From the NCBI RefSeq assembly GCF_007858275.1, contig NZ_VFEV01000003.1:62001-126000 (forward strand): a DNA stretch of 64,000 nucleotides. The letters are read 5' to 3'. The notes beneath the pieces were generated by a model. That model did not search any database, had not been told where the DNA came from, and was given only the letters and a program-made list of their open reading frames with translations. The translations under genes were made by a program, and so were the position numbers. The stretch's first letter is position 1. Every line of letters starts with the position of its first letter. This stretch comes from Pseudomonas proteolytica. GTDB lineage: Bacteria; Pseudomonadota; Gammaproteobacteria; Pseudomonadales; Pseudomonadaceae. This document shows, piece after piece, positions 34,583 to 44,593 of this stretch.

Positions 34583-36463
34583 TCAGCGGTTGCGAGTCAG
34601 CAACGCTGGTTTTTCACCACGAGGGCGGCCTGGCAGTTGATCCAACTGTTCAGGTGTCGGGAAGCGATCGCTTTTCGACTCCTTGTGGATAATCTTCGGC
34701 GTGGTGCCGCTGCGCGGGTTCTGCACGGCCGGCTCGGAGGAGCGTGGCTGCTCATCACGGGCAGGGCGGCGGTTGCGCGACTCTTCGCGACGGGCCTGGC
34801 CATCACGCGGAGCGCCGTTACGCGGACCATTGCGCTTGGCAGGCGGGGTGCCAGTGGTGGCGCCGTTGCTGCTGCGTGGACCATTCTGGCGACCCTGCGG
34901 CTGACCACCGGTGCGCGGAGCGCCTGCGCCTGCGCCCTGTGCCGGGGCACCTGGGCGGCGACCACGGCCCTGGGCCGGTTTGGCCTGGGGCACGTAGTCA
35001 ACGCGGTTACCGAAGTTATCCACATCATCGTCGAGGAACTCGTCCGGTGCGCGGTCGGCTGCGGCGCGTGGTGGCTGGCTCGGCTGGCGCTGTTCGCGGG
35101 CCGGGGTGCCTTCGCGGGGCTTTTGCTCGCGGGCTGGGCGTTCGCCACGGCCGTTGGTAGGCGCCTTGTCCTTGCCGCCCTTGTCCTTGCCTTTGTCGCG
35201 ACGACCACCGCCACCACCGCCGCCGTTCGGGCCATCGCCCTTGGGACCACGTGGGTTGCGCGGGTTACGCACATCCGGACGCTCGCGCACTTCCGGCTTT
35301 TCGGCTTCTACGGTGCTGGCATCGAAGCCCATCAGGTCGCCGTCGGCGATTTTCTGCTTGGTCATGCGCTCGATGCTTTTCAGCAGTTTTTCTTCATCCG
35401 GGGCGACCAGGGAAATGGCCTCGCCCGAACGACCGGCACGACCAGTCCGGCCGATACGGTGCACGTAGTCTTCATCGACGTTTGGCAGCTCGAAGTTGAC
35501 CACGTGTGGCAGTTGGTCGATATCCAGGCCGCGGGCGGCGATATCGGTGGCGACCAGGATCCGCACGGAGCCGGCCTTGAAGTCGGCCAGGGCCTTGGTC
35601 CGCGCGTTCTGGCTCTTGTTGCCGTGGATGGCGACAGCGGTGAGGCCGTGCTTGTCCAGGTACTCGGCCAGGCGGTTGGCGCCGTGTTTGGTGCGGGTGA
35701 ACACCAGCACCTGTTCCCAGGCGCCTGCGGTGATCAAGTGGGCCAGCAACGAGCGCTTGTGGCTGGCTGGCAGGCGGAACACCCGTTGCTCGATCCGCTC
35801 GACCGTGGTGTTGGGCGGCGTGACTTCGATGCGCTCGGGGTTGTGCAGCAGCTTGCCGGCGAGGGCGGTGATGTCGTTGGAGAACGTTGCCGAGAACAGC
35901 AGGTTCTGACGCTTGGCCGGCAGGCGCGCGAGGACTTTCTTCACGTCATGGACAAAGCCCATGTCGAGCATGCGGTCGGCTTCGTCCAGCACGAGGATTT
36001 CCACGTGGGACAGATCGACGCTGCCTTGGCCGCAGAGGTCGAGCAAACGACCAGGGCAGGCGACCAGCACGTCAACCCCACGGGACATGGCCTGAACCTG
36101 TGGGTTCATGCCGACGCCGCCGAAGATGCAGGCGCTGACGAACTTCAGGTCACGGGCGTACAGCTTGAAGCTGTCATGCACCTGTGCGGCGAGTTCGCGG
36201 GTAGGGGTCAGGACCAGTACGCGGGGTTGGCGCGGGCCGTGACGCTGGGATTTGTCCGGGTGACCATTGGGGAACAACCGCTCCAGAATCGGGAGGGCGA
36301 AGCCGCCGGTTTTACCAGTACCTGTCTGAGCCGCGACCATCAGGTCGCGACCTTGCAACACGGCGGGAATAGCCCGCTGTTGCACCGGAGTAGGCTCGGT
36401 ATAGCCCGCTGCCTCGATGGCGCGGACTAAAGCCTCGGAGAGACCGAGGGAAGCAAAGGACAT
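34583..36463 (-). CDS. rhlE: DEAD-box RNA helicase, RhlE type (RhlE2-like)
   Basis: A 626-aa ATP-dependent RNA helicase. The core (about residues 1-380) has the Q motif ([13 protein letters not shown]), [37 protein letters not shown] and [11 protein letters not shown]. The tail (about 395-626) is low-complexity, basic and rich in Gly, Arg, Pro and Asn, starting with a run of seven glycines and RR; such tails bind RNA and aid assembly with RNase E. The place next to yceI and metF/ahcY matches P. aeruginosa RhlE2 (PA0428, from memory). Confidence 0.92.
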   Translation of the reverse strand: MSFASLGLSEALVRAIEAAGYTEPTPVQQRAIPAVLQGRDLMVAAQTGTGKTGGFALPILERLFPNGHPDKSQRHGPRQPRVLVLTPTRELAAQVHDSFKLYARDLKFVSACIFGGVGMNPQVQAMSRGVDVLVACPGRLLDLCGQGSVDLSHVEILVLDEADRMLDMGFVHDVKKVLARLPAKRQNLLFSATFSNDITALAGKLLHNPERIEVTPPNTTVERIEQRVFRLPASHKRSLLAHLITAGAWEQVLVFTRTKHGANRLAEYLDKHGLTAVAIHGNKSQNARTKALADFKAGSVRILVATDIAARGLDIDQLPHVVNFELPNVDEDYVHRIGRTGRAGRSGEAISLVAPDEEKLLKSIERMTKQKIADGDLMGFDASTVEAEKPEVRERPDVRNPRNPRGPKGDGPNGGGGGGGRRDKGKDKGGKDKAPTNGRGERPAREQKPREGTPAREQRQPSQPPRAAADRAPDEFLDDDVDNFGNRVDYVPQAKPAQGRGRRPGAPAQGAGAGAPRTGGQPQGRQNGPRSSNGATTGTPPAKRNGPRNGAPRDGQARREESRNRRPARDEQPRSSEPAVQNPRSGTTPKIIHKESKSDRFPTPEQLDQLPGRPRGEKPALLTRNR

Positions 36464-36677
36464 GAGTAATCCTGTTTGTAGTTAGGGCTTGGCCCAAAGG
36501 GATAATCTTGCCGGGCGCGAATGGCGTTTAGAGGAACGCAATCCCGTCCGGTCCTGCTGGGGTTGGCAGGCACTCCAACGGCTCGCGCGGGCTGCAAAGC
36601 TGCGCAGTAGCGGGGTTGGATACCTGTGATACGACCACAGAGGCCGGGCGTAAGCCTGGCGGAAAGGCCGGAGTATA
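36464..36677 (-). promoter_or_regulatory. Possible promoter and long leader of the helicase gene
   Basis: On the minus strand a TATACT box (36672-36677) follows the end of the upstream gene, leaving a leader of about 200 nt before the ATG. No clear -35 was found. Long leaders are common for cold-induced DEAD-box helicase mRNAs, but nothing here proves the start site. Confidence 0.3.
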
Positions 36678-36686
36678 ACAGAGCAA

Positions 36687-37490
36687 TCACTGCGCGCTGC
36701 TTTCCTGCTGCTCAACGGTGTCGTCCAGCAGGGGCGACGGGGCGATTTGGCTCATGGTACCGGCATATTTTGCACTCAGGGCCGCGTAGGCGGGCTCTTG
36801 CTTGAAGCGTTTGAGCTCGGCGCCAAAGCGCTGCACCAGCAGGTCCATGCCCGCGCCACGGCGTACGGCCAGGAATTGCTTCTGGCTGCTGATCACCGGC
36901 GACGCCTGGGTGACTTGTTGCTCCAGGCCCAACTCCTTGAGCACATGCTGGCCGACCCGGCGGTCGGTGATCACCAGATCGATCCGGCCACGGGCCAACT
37001 TGCCGAAGTTGGCCTCATGGCTGGGGGCCGGCTCGCGGGTAAACAGGGAGGATTCGCTGAACCCGGCGCTATACAGGTAACCGGGGGACGTGCCGATGGT
37101 CAGCCCTTTCAGGTCGTTGAGGGTGCGGAATGGATGCGGGCGCTCGTTGGCGTAGAACATCACAAACTCAACCTGGGACAACGGTTCGCTGGGGTAAAGC
37201 AGTGCTGCGTCGCGTTCATGGCTGTGAAAAATATCCAGCGCACCATCTGCCAGGCCCTGGTCGAGCATGGCCAGGCAACGTTTCCAGGGCAGGAACTGCC
37301 ATTGCACCTCAATCCCCAGGCGCTGGAACACGATAACGGTGGTCTCGTAGTCGAGCCCGCGCATCTGGCCGTTTTCTTCGTAGACGTAGGGTGCCCAGGG
37401 TTCGGTGACAATGCGCAGTTTCTCGCCATGGGCGGTCAGGCTCAGGCAAGTGAAAATAACAGCGGTCAACAACTGGAGAATGACGGGCAT
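36687..37490 (-). CDS. Periplasmic amino-acid-type binding protein (SBP family 3)
   Basis: A 267-aa exported protein: signal peptide MPVILQLLTAVIFTCLSLTA(HG), then a class 3 solute-binding domain (LRIVTEPWAPYVYEENGQMR, WKRCLAMLDQGLADGALDIF, LKGLTIGTSPGYLYSAGF, RIDLVITDRRVGQHVL). No permease or ATPase gene is adjacent, so it may serve a distant transporter or act as a sensor-like protein. It lies between the helicase and metF on the same strand. Confidence 0.85.
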   Translation of the reverse strand: MPVILQLLTAVIFTCLSLTAHGEKLRIVTEPWAPYVYEENGQMRGLDYETTVIVFQRLGIEVQWQFLPWKRCLAMLDQGLADGALDIFHSHERDAALLYPSEPLSQVEFVMFYANERPHPFRTLNDLKGLTIGTSPGYLYSAGFSESSLFTREPAPSHEANFGKLARGRIDLVITDRRVGQHVLKELGLEQQVTQASPVISSQKQFLAVRRGAGMDLLVQRFGAELKRFKQEPAYAALSAKYAGTMSQIAPSPLLDDTVEQQESSAQ

Positions 37491-37617
37491 ACCCTGAGGT
37501 TACGACTGTCTCAGGTTAAAGAGAAGCTCTGGATCGGGGATCTTCAGGCGGCAAACCTGAATTTTTATTATGCCGCCGACCCGCAAGGAATCCGGGGCGA
37601 CGGCACAACGGGCAGCC

Positions 37618-38463
37618 TCAGCGTGGCAGCTTGAGGTTGTTCCAGATCGCCAGGCTCGGGTCGGCCTGGTTCAGGGTGTAAAAGTGCAGCCCCGGTGCGC
37701 CACCTTGCAGCAAGGTCTCGCACATTTCGCTGATGACCTGCTCGCCGAAGGCCTGGATGCTTTTGACGTCATCGCCGTAGGCTTCCAGCTGCTTGCGTAC
37801 CCAGCGTGGGATTTCTGCACCGCAGGCGTCAGAAAAGCGCGCCAGCTTGCTGTAGTTGGTGATTGGCATGATGCCCGGCACGATCGGGATGTTCACGCCC
37901 AGGGCCTGCACGCGCTCGACAAAGTAGAAGTAGCTGTCGGCGTTGAAGAAGTACTGGGTGATCGCGCTGTTGGCGCCGGCATTGGCCTTGCGTACGAAGT
38001 TGTTGAGATCGTCTTCGAAATTACGCGCCTGCGGGTGCATTTCCGGGTAAGCGGCCACTTCGATATGGAAGTGATCACCGGTTTCTTCACGAATGAAGCT
38101 CACCAGGTCGTTAGCGTAGCGCAGCTCGCCGCTGGCCATGCCCATGCCGGATGGCAGGTCACCGCGCAGGGCGACGATACGCTTGATGCCGGCAGCCTTG
38201 TACTGGGTCAGCAGGCCGCGCAGGTCGTCCTTGCTGTCGCCCACGCAAGACAGGTGCGGAGCCGCAGGCACCTTGGCTTCGCTTTCCAGCTGCAGCACGG
38301 TGTTGATCGTACGATCACGGGTCGAGCCGCCTGCGCCGTAGGTGCAGGAGAAAAAATCGGGGTTGTAGCTGGCCAACTGCTTAGCAGTTGCCATCAGTTT
38401 TTCATGCCCAGCATCGGTCTTGGTCGGGAAGAACTCGAAGCTGTAGCGACGGTCTTGGGACAT
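37618..38463 (-). CDS. metF: 5,10-Methylenetetrahydrofolate reductase
   Basis: A 281-aa flavoenzyme that makes 5-methyltetrahydrofolate for methionine synthesis. It starts MSQDRRYSFEFFPTKTDAGH; other family motifs are DFFSCTYGAGGSTRDRTI, IVALRGDLPSGMG, ITQYFFNADSYF and VPGIMPITNYSKL. It lies 174 bp after ahcY in the same direction, with a REPIN between them; the two are often co-transcribed and controlled by the SAH riboswitch in front of ahcY. Confidence 0.97.
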   Translation of the reverse strand: MSQDRRYSFEFFPTKTDAGHEKLMATAKQLASYNPDFFSCTYGAGGSTRDRTINTVLQLESEAKVPAAPHLSCVGDSKDDLRGLLTQYKAAGIKRIVALRGDLPSGMGMASGELRYANDLVSFIREETGDHFHIEVAAYPEMHPQARNFEDDLNNFVRKANAGANSAITQYFFNADSYFYFVERVQALGVNIPIVPGIMPITNYSKLARFSDACGAEIPRWVRKQLEAYGDDVKSIQAFGEQVISEMCETLLQGGAPGLHFYTLNQADPSLAIWNNLKLPR

Positions 38464-38510
38464 GGTAATACCTATGGAAACTCATAAAGCCAGAAGGTGC
38501 ACACCGTCAA

Positions 38511-38599
38511 TGTGGGAGCGGGCTTGCTCGCGAAGGCGGTATGTCAGTAGTAGATAAGTCGACTGACACACCGCCTTCGCGAGCAAGCCCGCTCCCACA
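38511..38599. repeat. REPIN between ahcY and metF
   Basis: The arms TGTGGGAGCGGGCTTGCTCG(CGAAGGCGGT) and (ACCGCCTTCG)CGAGCAAGCCCGCTCCCACA flank a short centre. As RNA this would be a strong hairpin in the ahcY-metF transcript and could lower metF relative to ahcY. Confidence 0.93.
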
Positions 38600-38637
38600 A
38601 AAGCCTGCCCCCACATGGGGAGCAGGCAGCAGGCAAA

Positions 38638-40197
<1,560 letters not shown>

Positions 40198-40206
40198 TCA
40201 CAGATG

Positions 40207-40222
40207 ACCGTTTTGAAACGGT
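40207..40222. promoter_or_regulatory. Palindrome at the ahcY transcription start region
   Basis: ACCGTTT-TG-AAACGGT, a perfect 7-bp-arm dyad between the -10 box and the riboswitch. It would lie at the very 5' end of the mRNA, as a stabilising hairpin, or be a protein operator. Either role is a guess. Confidence 0.45.
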
Positions 40223-40226
40223 GGCG

Positions 40227-40255
40227 ATTATAGCCGCCTGCGCCCGACTTCCCAA
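40227..40255 (-). promoter_or_regulatory. Sigma-70 promoter of ahcY
   Basis: Minus strand TTGGGA (40250-40255), 17-bp spacer, TATAAT (40227-40232). The -10 is a consensus match and spacing is ideal; the predicted start lies about 50 nt upstream of the SAH aptamer. Confidence 0.75.
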
Positions 40256-40374
40256 GCCTTTCTGTCGGGCTCATGAAGATCGCTCATGGCTGTGATAGGC
40301 AATGGCTCATAGAGCTTGGGCCGGCGCTCTGCCATGATGTTGCCCATCATTTCGCAAGACGCTTTGGAGTGAAC

Positions 40375-40773
40375 ATGAACTTCCACACCCGCAAGTGGGT
40401 AAAACCCGAAGACCTGAACCCCAACGGCACCCTGTTCGGTGGCAGCCTGCTGCGCTGGATCGATGAAGAAGCGGCGATCTATGCGATTGTCCAGTTGGGC
40501 AACCAGCGAGTGGTGACCAAGTACATCTCCGAGATCAATTTTGTCAGCGCTTCGCGCCAGGGCGACATCATCGAGCTGGGCATCACCGCTACCGAATTTG
40601 GCCGCACCTCCATCACCCTGACCTGTGAAGTGCGCAACAAGATCACGCGCAAAAGCATCCTGACCGTGGAAAAAATGGTCTTCGTCAACCTCGGCGAAGA
40701 CGGCTTGCCGGCGCCCCACGGGCGTACCGAGATCAAGTACGTGAAGGATCAGTTCCAGGACGACAGCGAGTAA
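40375..40773 (+). CDS. Acyl-CoA thioesterase (YciA-like hot-dog protein)
   Basis: A 132-aa hot-dog-fold thioesterase. DLNPNGTLFGGSLLRWIDEE is the signature with the active-site acidic residue on the long helix, followed by FVSASRQGDIIELGI. It hydrolyses acyl-CoA esters in the cytoplasm; substrate not readable. The start MNFHTRKWVKPED follows TTGGAGTGAAC; 34 upstream in-frame codons are rejected. Confidence 0.9.
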   Translation: MNFHTRKWVKPEDLNPNGTLFGGSLLRWIDEEAAIYAIVQLGNQRVVTKYISEINFVSASRQGDIIELGITATEFGRTSITLTCEVRNKITRKSILTVEKMVFVNLGEDGLPAPHGRTEIKYVKDQFQDDSE

Positions 40774-40823
40774 CGATCCGCCGTGTAGCGGTGGTCATTG
40801 AACGCTCTTGAGGGCGCACAGGT

Positions 40824-40855
40824 CGTACCTGAAATCGCCCCCTCGTTCAGGTACG
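40824..40855 (+). promoter_or_regulatory. Hairpin covering the ribosome site of the FNT channel gene
   Basis: CGTACCTGAA (40824-40833), a 12-nt loop, and TTCAGGTACG (40846-40855) form a perfect 10-bp stem. The only Shine-Dalgarno-like AGG (40849-40851) is inside the stem and the ATG is at 40859, three bases after it. In mRNA the stem would hide the ribosome site; in DNA it could be an operator. Confidence 0.55.
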
Positions 40856-40858
40856 CCC

Positions 40859-41746
40859 ATGGCCACGCAAAAAGACGGCAAGACTCCCAATCTGTCGCAG
40901 GAAGAACAGCACGACGTGGACAAAAACCAGCCGCCCCGGGCGGCTGTGTTGCATGAAATCATCCGCACCCAGGGCGACCAGGAACTGGAGCGCAGCGTCG
41001 CGGCGTTATGGTGGTCAGCGCTGGCTGCGGGGCTGACCATGGGCCTGTCATTGATGGCCATGGGGTTGCTCAACTCACGCCTGCCGGACGGCGAAGGCTT
41101 TAAGGTGATCGCCAGCCTGGGCTACTGCGCGGGTTTTTTGGCGGTGATCCTCGCGCGCCAGCAACTGTTCACCGAAAACACCCTGACCGCCGTGCTGCCG
41201 GTGATGAGCAAGCCGACCCTGGGCAATGCCGGGCGCCTGTTGCGGCTGTGGACGGTGGTGTTGGTGGGCAACCTGTGTGGCACCTTGCTGGTGGCCTATG
41301 TGATGTTGCACTTACCGATCTTCGACACCAAGACCGACCTGGCTTTCTTGGAGATCGGGCGCAAGATCATGGAGAACGACACCGGCCAGATGTTCGCCAA
41401 GGGCATTGTCTCCGGTTGGATGATCGCCACCATGGTATGGATGATCCCGTCCATGGAAAGCGCCAAGATGTGGATCATTATCCTGATCACCTATCTGATG
41501 GCACTGGGCGACTTTACCCACATCGTCGTCGGTTCGGCGGAGGTGTCCTACCTGGTATTTGCCGGCGAGCTGCCGTGGAAGGACTTCTGGCTGATATTTG
41601 CCGGCCCGACCCTGGCCGGCAACATCATCGGCGGCAGTTTTATCTTCGCGTTGATCAGCCATGCGCAGATTCGCAGCGAAAGCAGCTTGCCGGGTAAAAA
41701 GGCTGCGGATCCCAGGCATCCGCAGCAGATCGACAAGGATCAGTGA
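40859..41746 (+). CDS. Formate/nitrite transporter (FNT) family channel, YfdC-like
   Basis: A 295-aa membrane protein. A polar N-terminus (about 45 residues) is followed by FNT-type helices: SALAAGLTMGLSLMAMGLLN, LARQQLFTENTLTAVLPVM, LWTVVLVGNLCGTLLVAYVM, FAKGIVSGWMIATMVWMIPS and GPTLAGNIIGGSFIFALISH. FNT proteins move small monovalent anions such as formate, nitrite or hydrosulfide. It converges with the antiporter gene and their coding ends overlap by 7 bp. Confidence 0.88.
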   Translation: MATQKDGKTPNLSQEEQHDVDKNQPPRAAVLHEIIRTQGDQELERSVAALWWSALAAGLTMGLSLMAMGLLNSRLPDGEGFKVIASLGYCAGFLAVILARQQLFTENTLTAVLPVMSKPTLGNAGRLLRLWTVVLVGNLCGTLLVAYVMLHLPIFDTKTDLAFLEIGRKIMENDTGQMFAKGIVSGWMIATMVWMIPSMESAKMWIIILITYLMALGDFTHIVVGSAEVSYLVFAGELPWKDFWLIFAGPTLAGNIIGGSFIFALISHAQIRSESSLPGKKAADPRHPQQIDKDQ

Positions 41747-42999
41747 TGTTCAGGCGTGGCCTGGGGTTCGCCCTGGGTCACGCGCTTGACCAGCCTGCCG
41801 ATGCTCAAACCCTGCAACAGGATCGACGACAGCACCACGATATAGGTGATGCTCAACAGCAGGTCACGCTCCGGACCCAACGGCAAGGCCAGGGCCAGCG
41901 CCACCGAAACCCCGCCGCGCAGCCCGCCCCAGGTGAGGATGCGGATCGTGCCGCGCGGCACCGTGCGCCAGCGCCGCAGCAACAGGATCGCCGGGGCCAC
42001 CGTCAGCAGGCGAGACAGCAGGATCGCTACCGCCAGCAGGCTGGCGGCAAGGACATGTAGCCAGTTGAACGGCAACAGCAGTAGTTCCATGCCAATCAGT
42101 GCAAACAGCAGTGCGTTGAGCATGTCGTCGAGCAACTCCCAGAAGCCATCCAGGTAGCGACGGGTCATGTCGTTCATCGCCAGCTTGCGTCCCAGGTTGC
42201 CGATGATCAGCCCGGCCACCACCATCGCAATCGGCGCCGATACGTGCAGCTCGGAGGCCATCGCCGAGCCGCCGATCACCAGTGCCAGGGTCAGCATGAC
42301 TTCGATCTGATGCTGCTCGATGCTCTTGATCATCAGGTACACCAGGTAGCCGATCAGCCCGCCAAACACCACGCCGCCAATCGCCTCATGGGCAAACAGC
42401 ATGGCAGTGGCGCCTACGGTGGGTGTCTCGCCGAGCTGCGCGATGCCCAGCAGGACGGTAAACACCACCACCGCCGTACCGTCGTTGAACAGCGATTCGC
42501 CGACAATCGTGGTCTTCAGCGGTTTTGACGCATTGGCGGTACGCAACACGCCGAGCACCGCAATCGGGTCGGTGGGCGAGATCAGTGCGCCGAACAGCAG
42601 GCAGTAGAGGAAGCTCACATGCCAGCCAAACAGGGCAAAGATGTAATACGCCAGGCTGCCGATCACTACGGTGGCGATCAATACGCCAAAGGTTGCCAGC
42701 AGGCCGATGGGCCAGCGATAACTGCGCAGGTCGTTCAGGTTGACGTGCAAGGCGCCGGCGAACAGCAGGAACGACAGCATCCAGTTCATCAGCAAGTCGC
42801 CGAAGTCGATTTGGCCGATCAATTGCTGGACGCGCTCTTCAAGGCCGGGGTAACCGATAAAGCTCAGGCCTTGGAGTAACAGGGAAAACATCAGCGCGGT
42901 GACCATTACGCCGATGGTCGGTGGCAAGCCGATAAACCGGAAGTTCACATAAGTGAGCAGGGTGGTGAGGCATATGAAGGCGGCAACAAGTTCAAGCAT
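41740..42999 (-). CDS. CPA1-type cation/proton antiporter (NhaP-like)
   Basis: A 419-aa protein with about 12 membrane segments. FGALISPTDPIAVLGVLR and GESLFNDGTAVVVF (the ND ion-binding motif) are CPA1 hallmarks, and LTWGGLRGGVSVALAL is the conserved arginine helix. It exchanges Na+ or K+ for protons for pH and salt balance. It lacks a long C-terminal regulatory domain. Confidence 0.93.
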   Translation of the reverse strand: MLELVAAFICLTTLLTYVNFRFIGLPPTIGVMVTALMFSLLLQGLSFIGYPGLEERVQQLIGQIDFGDLLMNWMLSFLLFAGALHVNLNDLRSYRWPIGLLATFGVLIATVVIGSLAYYIFALFGWHVSFLYCLLFGALISPTDPIAVLGVLRTANASKPLKTTIVGESLFNDGTAVVVFTVLLGIAQLGETPTVGATAMLFAHEAIGGVVFGGLIGYLVYLMIKSIEQHQIEVMLTLALVIGGSAMASELHVSAPIAMVVAGLIIGNLGRKLAMNDMTRRYLDGFWELLDDMLNALLFALIGMELLLLPFNWLHVLAASLLAVAILLSRLLTVAPAILLLRRWRTVPRGTIRILTWGGLRGGVSVALALALPLGPERDLLLSITYIVVLSSILLQGLSIGRLVKRVTQGEPQATPEHH

Positions 43000-43135
43000 C
43001 CGGGGTCCTTTGGAAGGCGGTTGAAATAAGAGCAGATAGGGGAAATGGCAGCCGTCATAGGCATGCTAGGTGCGCCGAAGCGGCGTTTAGTATAAACATG
43101 TGCTGATACATCCCGAATCAATTAAGGAGGTTCCA

Positions 43136-43969
43136 TTGCTTGCGACGGCCCTTGTCCTGGTAGCGGCGTTGTTGCATGCGACGTGGAACACCTTGATCAA
43201 ATTCAGCGGCGAACGCCTGTTGGTGATCGCCTGCATGGACAGCGTTGCGCTGTTGTTTGTTCTGCTGGCGGTGGGATTTGTTTCACTGCCGCCCCTGGAA
43301 ATCTGGCCGTGGATCATCGCTTCGGCGTTGTTCGAGTTGCTCTACCGGTACCTGTTGATCCAGGCCTATCGCGTCGGCGACCTGGGGCTGGTGTACCCGT
43401 TGATGCGTGGCTTATCACCGCTGGTGGTGCTGGCGTTGACCCTGGTGTTTGCTGGTGAAGTGCTCAGTACCCAGCAGATTGTCGGCATCCTGCTGATCCC
43501 GTTCGGCATGCTGTGCCTGTTGTGGCAGGGCGGTGGCGGGGACAGGTTGCCCTGGTCGATGCTGCCGGTGGTGGCGCTGATCGGCTTGTGCATCGGCTGC
43601 TATACCTTCCTCGACGGGCAGGCGCTGCGGCGCTGGTCGCACCCGTTGGACTACCTGGTCTGGCTGACGCTGCTCAGCGCCTGGCCTTTTCCATTGTTGG
43701 CCATGGTGCGCAAGCGGGCGGCGTTCAGCCTGTTCTGGCGCACGCAATGGCGGTTGGGGCTGAGCGTGGGATTGTGCGTGTTGTTGAGCTACGCTCTGGT
43801 GCTTTGGGCCATGCAGTTGGGCTCGATTGCCGAGGCCGCCGCGCTGCGGGAAGTCAGCGTGATCCTGGTGGTGTTGTTCGGTATGCGCTATCTGAAAGAA
43901 CCTTTCGGCCGCTCCCGGCTCTTAGCCTGTGGGTTGGTACTGATCGGCATGCTCGTGATGAAACTCTAA
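43136..43969 (+). CDS. EamA/DMT-superfamily transporter
   Basis: A 277-aa exporter-type protein with ten membrane segments in two EamA repeats (ALVLVAALLHATWNTLIKFS, GDLGLVYPLMRGLSPLVVLA, and AEAAALREVSVILVVLFGMR late). I place the start at TTG 43136 because AAGGAGG (43124-43130) sits at ideal distance; a GTG at 43100 in the same frame has no ribosome site and would make the Shine-Dalgarno itself coding. Substrate unknown. Confidence 0.85.
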   Translation: MLATALVLVAALLHATWNTLIKFSGERLLVIACMDSVALLFVLLAVGFVSLPPLEIWPWIIASALFELLYRYLLIQAYRVGDLGLVYPLMRGLSPLVVLALTLVFAGEVLSTQQIVGILLIPFGMLCLLWQGGGGDRLPWSMLPVVALIGLCIGCYTFLDGQALRRWSHPLDYLVWLTLLSAWPFPLLAMVRKRAAFSLFWRTQWRLGLSVGLCVLLSYALVLWAMQLGSIAEAAALREVSVILVVLFGMRYLKEPFGRSRLLACGLVLIGMLVMKL

Positions 43970-44000
43970 CCAGTGGATAAAACTAAAAAAGGAATGAGTG

Positions 44001-44387
44001 ATGACTGTCGCTTTCTGGTGTGTGTTGATCGCAATTTTTCTGCCTTACCTGTGTACCGGCGTGGCCAAGTTCAGTGGCGGCAAATTCGGGCCCCGGCAGA
44101 ACCACGACCCCCGGGCCTTCCTGGAGACCCTGGAAGGTTTTGCCAAACGCGCCCATAGCGCACAGCTCAACAGCTTTGAAGTGACCCCGGCGTTTGCGGC
44201 GGCGGTGATCATTGCCCACCTGGCGGGCAACGCGGAACTGGTGACCATCAACGTCCTGGCGGTGCTGTTTATCACCAGTCGCTTGTTGTACATCATCTGC
44301 TATTTGGCGGACTGGGCGATCTTGCGTTCGCTGGTGTGGTTTGTGGGCATGGTGTTGATTGCGAGCTTTTTCTTCGTCTCGATGTAA
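44001..44387 (+). CDS. MAPEG family membrane protein
   Basis: A 128-aa four-helix protein (VAFWCVLIAIFLPYLCTGVA, FEVTPAFAAAVIIAHLAG, VTINVLAVLFITSRLLYIICYL, SLVWFVGMVLIASFFF). The RLLYIICYLAD segment is typical of MAPEG proteins, related to eicosanoid and glutathione metabolism in eukaryotes; the bacterial role is mostly unknown. GTG 43998 and ATG 44001 are both possible; AAAAAAGGAATGAG precedes. It is 31 bp after the transporter gene. Confidence 0.88.
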   Translation: MTVAFWCVLIAIFLPYLCTGVAKFSGGKFGPRQNHDPRAFLETLEGFAKRAHSAQLNSFEVTPAFAAAVIIAHLAGNAELVTINVLAVLFITSRLLYIICYLADWAILRSLVWFVGMVLIASFFFVSM

Positions 44388-44411
44388 AGCACTGGGTCGG
44401 CGCCCGCTTGC

Positions 44412-44545
44412 TGTGGCGAGCGGGCTTGCCCCGCGCTGGGCTGCGAAGCAGCCCCAAAACCACCCGCTACGGATTATCTGATACACCGTATTCGACTTAC
44501 TGGGGCTGCTTCGCAGCCCAGCGCGGGGCAAGCCCGCTCGCCACA
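44412..44545. repeat. REPIN of the GGCGAGCGGGCTTG subtype
   Basis: The arms TGTGGCGAGCGGGCTTGCCC(CGCGCTGGGCTGCGAAGCAGCCCC) and exact reverse complement, with a centre of about 45 bp. Same subtype as the inner element at 34297. After it, short repeats of CACAGTAAGCCC suggest slipped copies of its edge. Confidence 0.93.
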
Positions 44546-44593
44546 GTAAGCCCCCTTGGCACAGTAAGCCCGATTGCCCCGGTAAGCCGGATC

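Noticed and set aside
34637..36430. Open reading frame of 597 codons opposite the RhlE helicase
   Set aside because: It follows from codon bias on the coding strand; the helicase has all DEAD-box motifs and the antisense product has none.
36464..36686. Candidate structured non-coding RNA upstream of the helicase
   Set aside because: Some short complementary segments occur, but I could not define a convincing fold; kept only as a possible leader.
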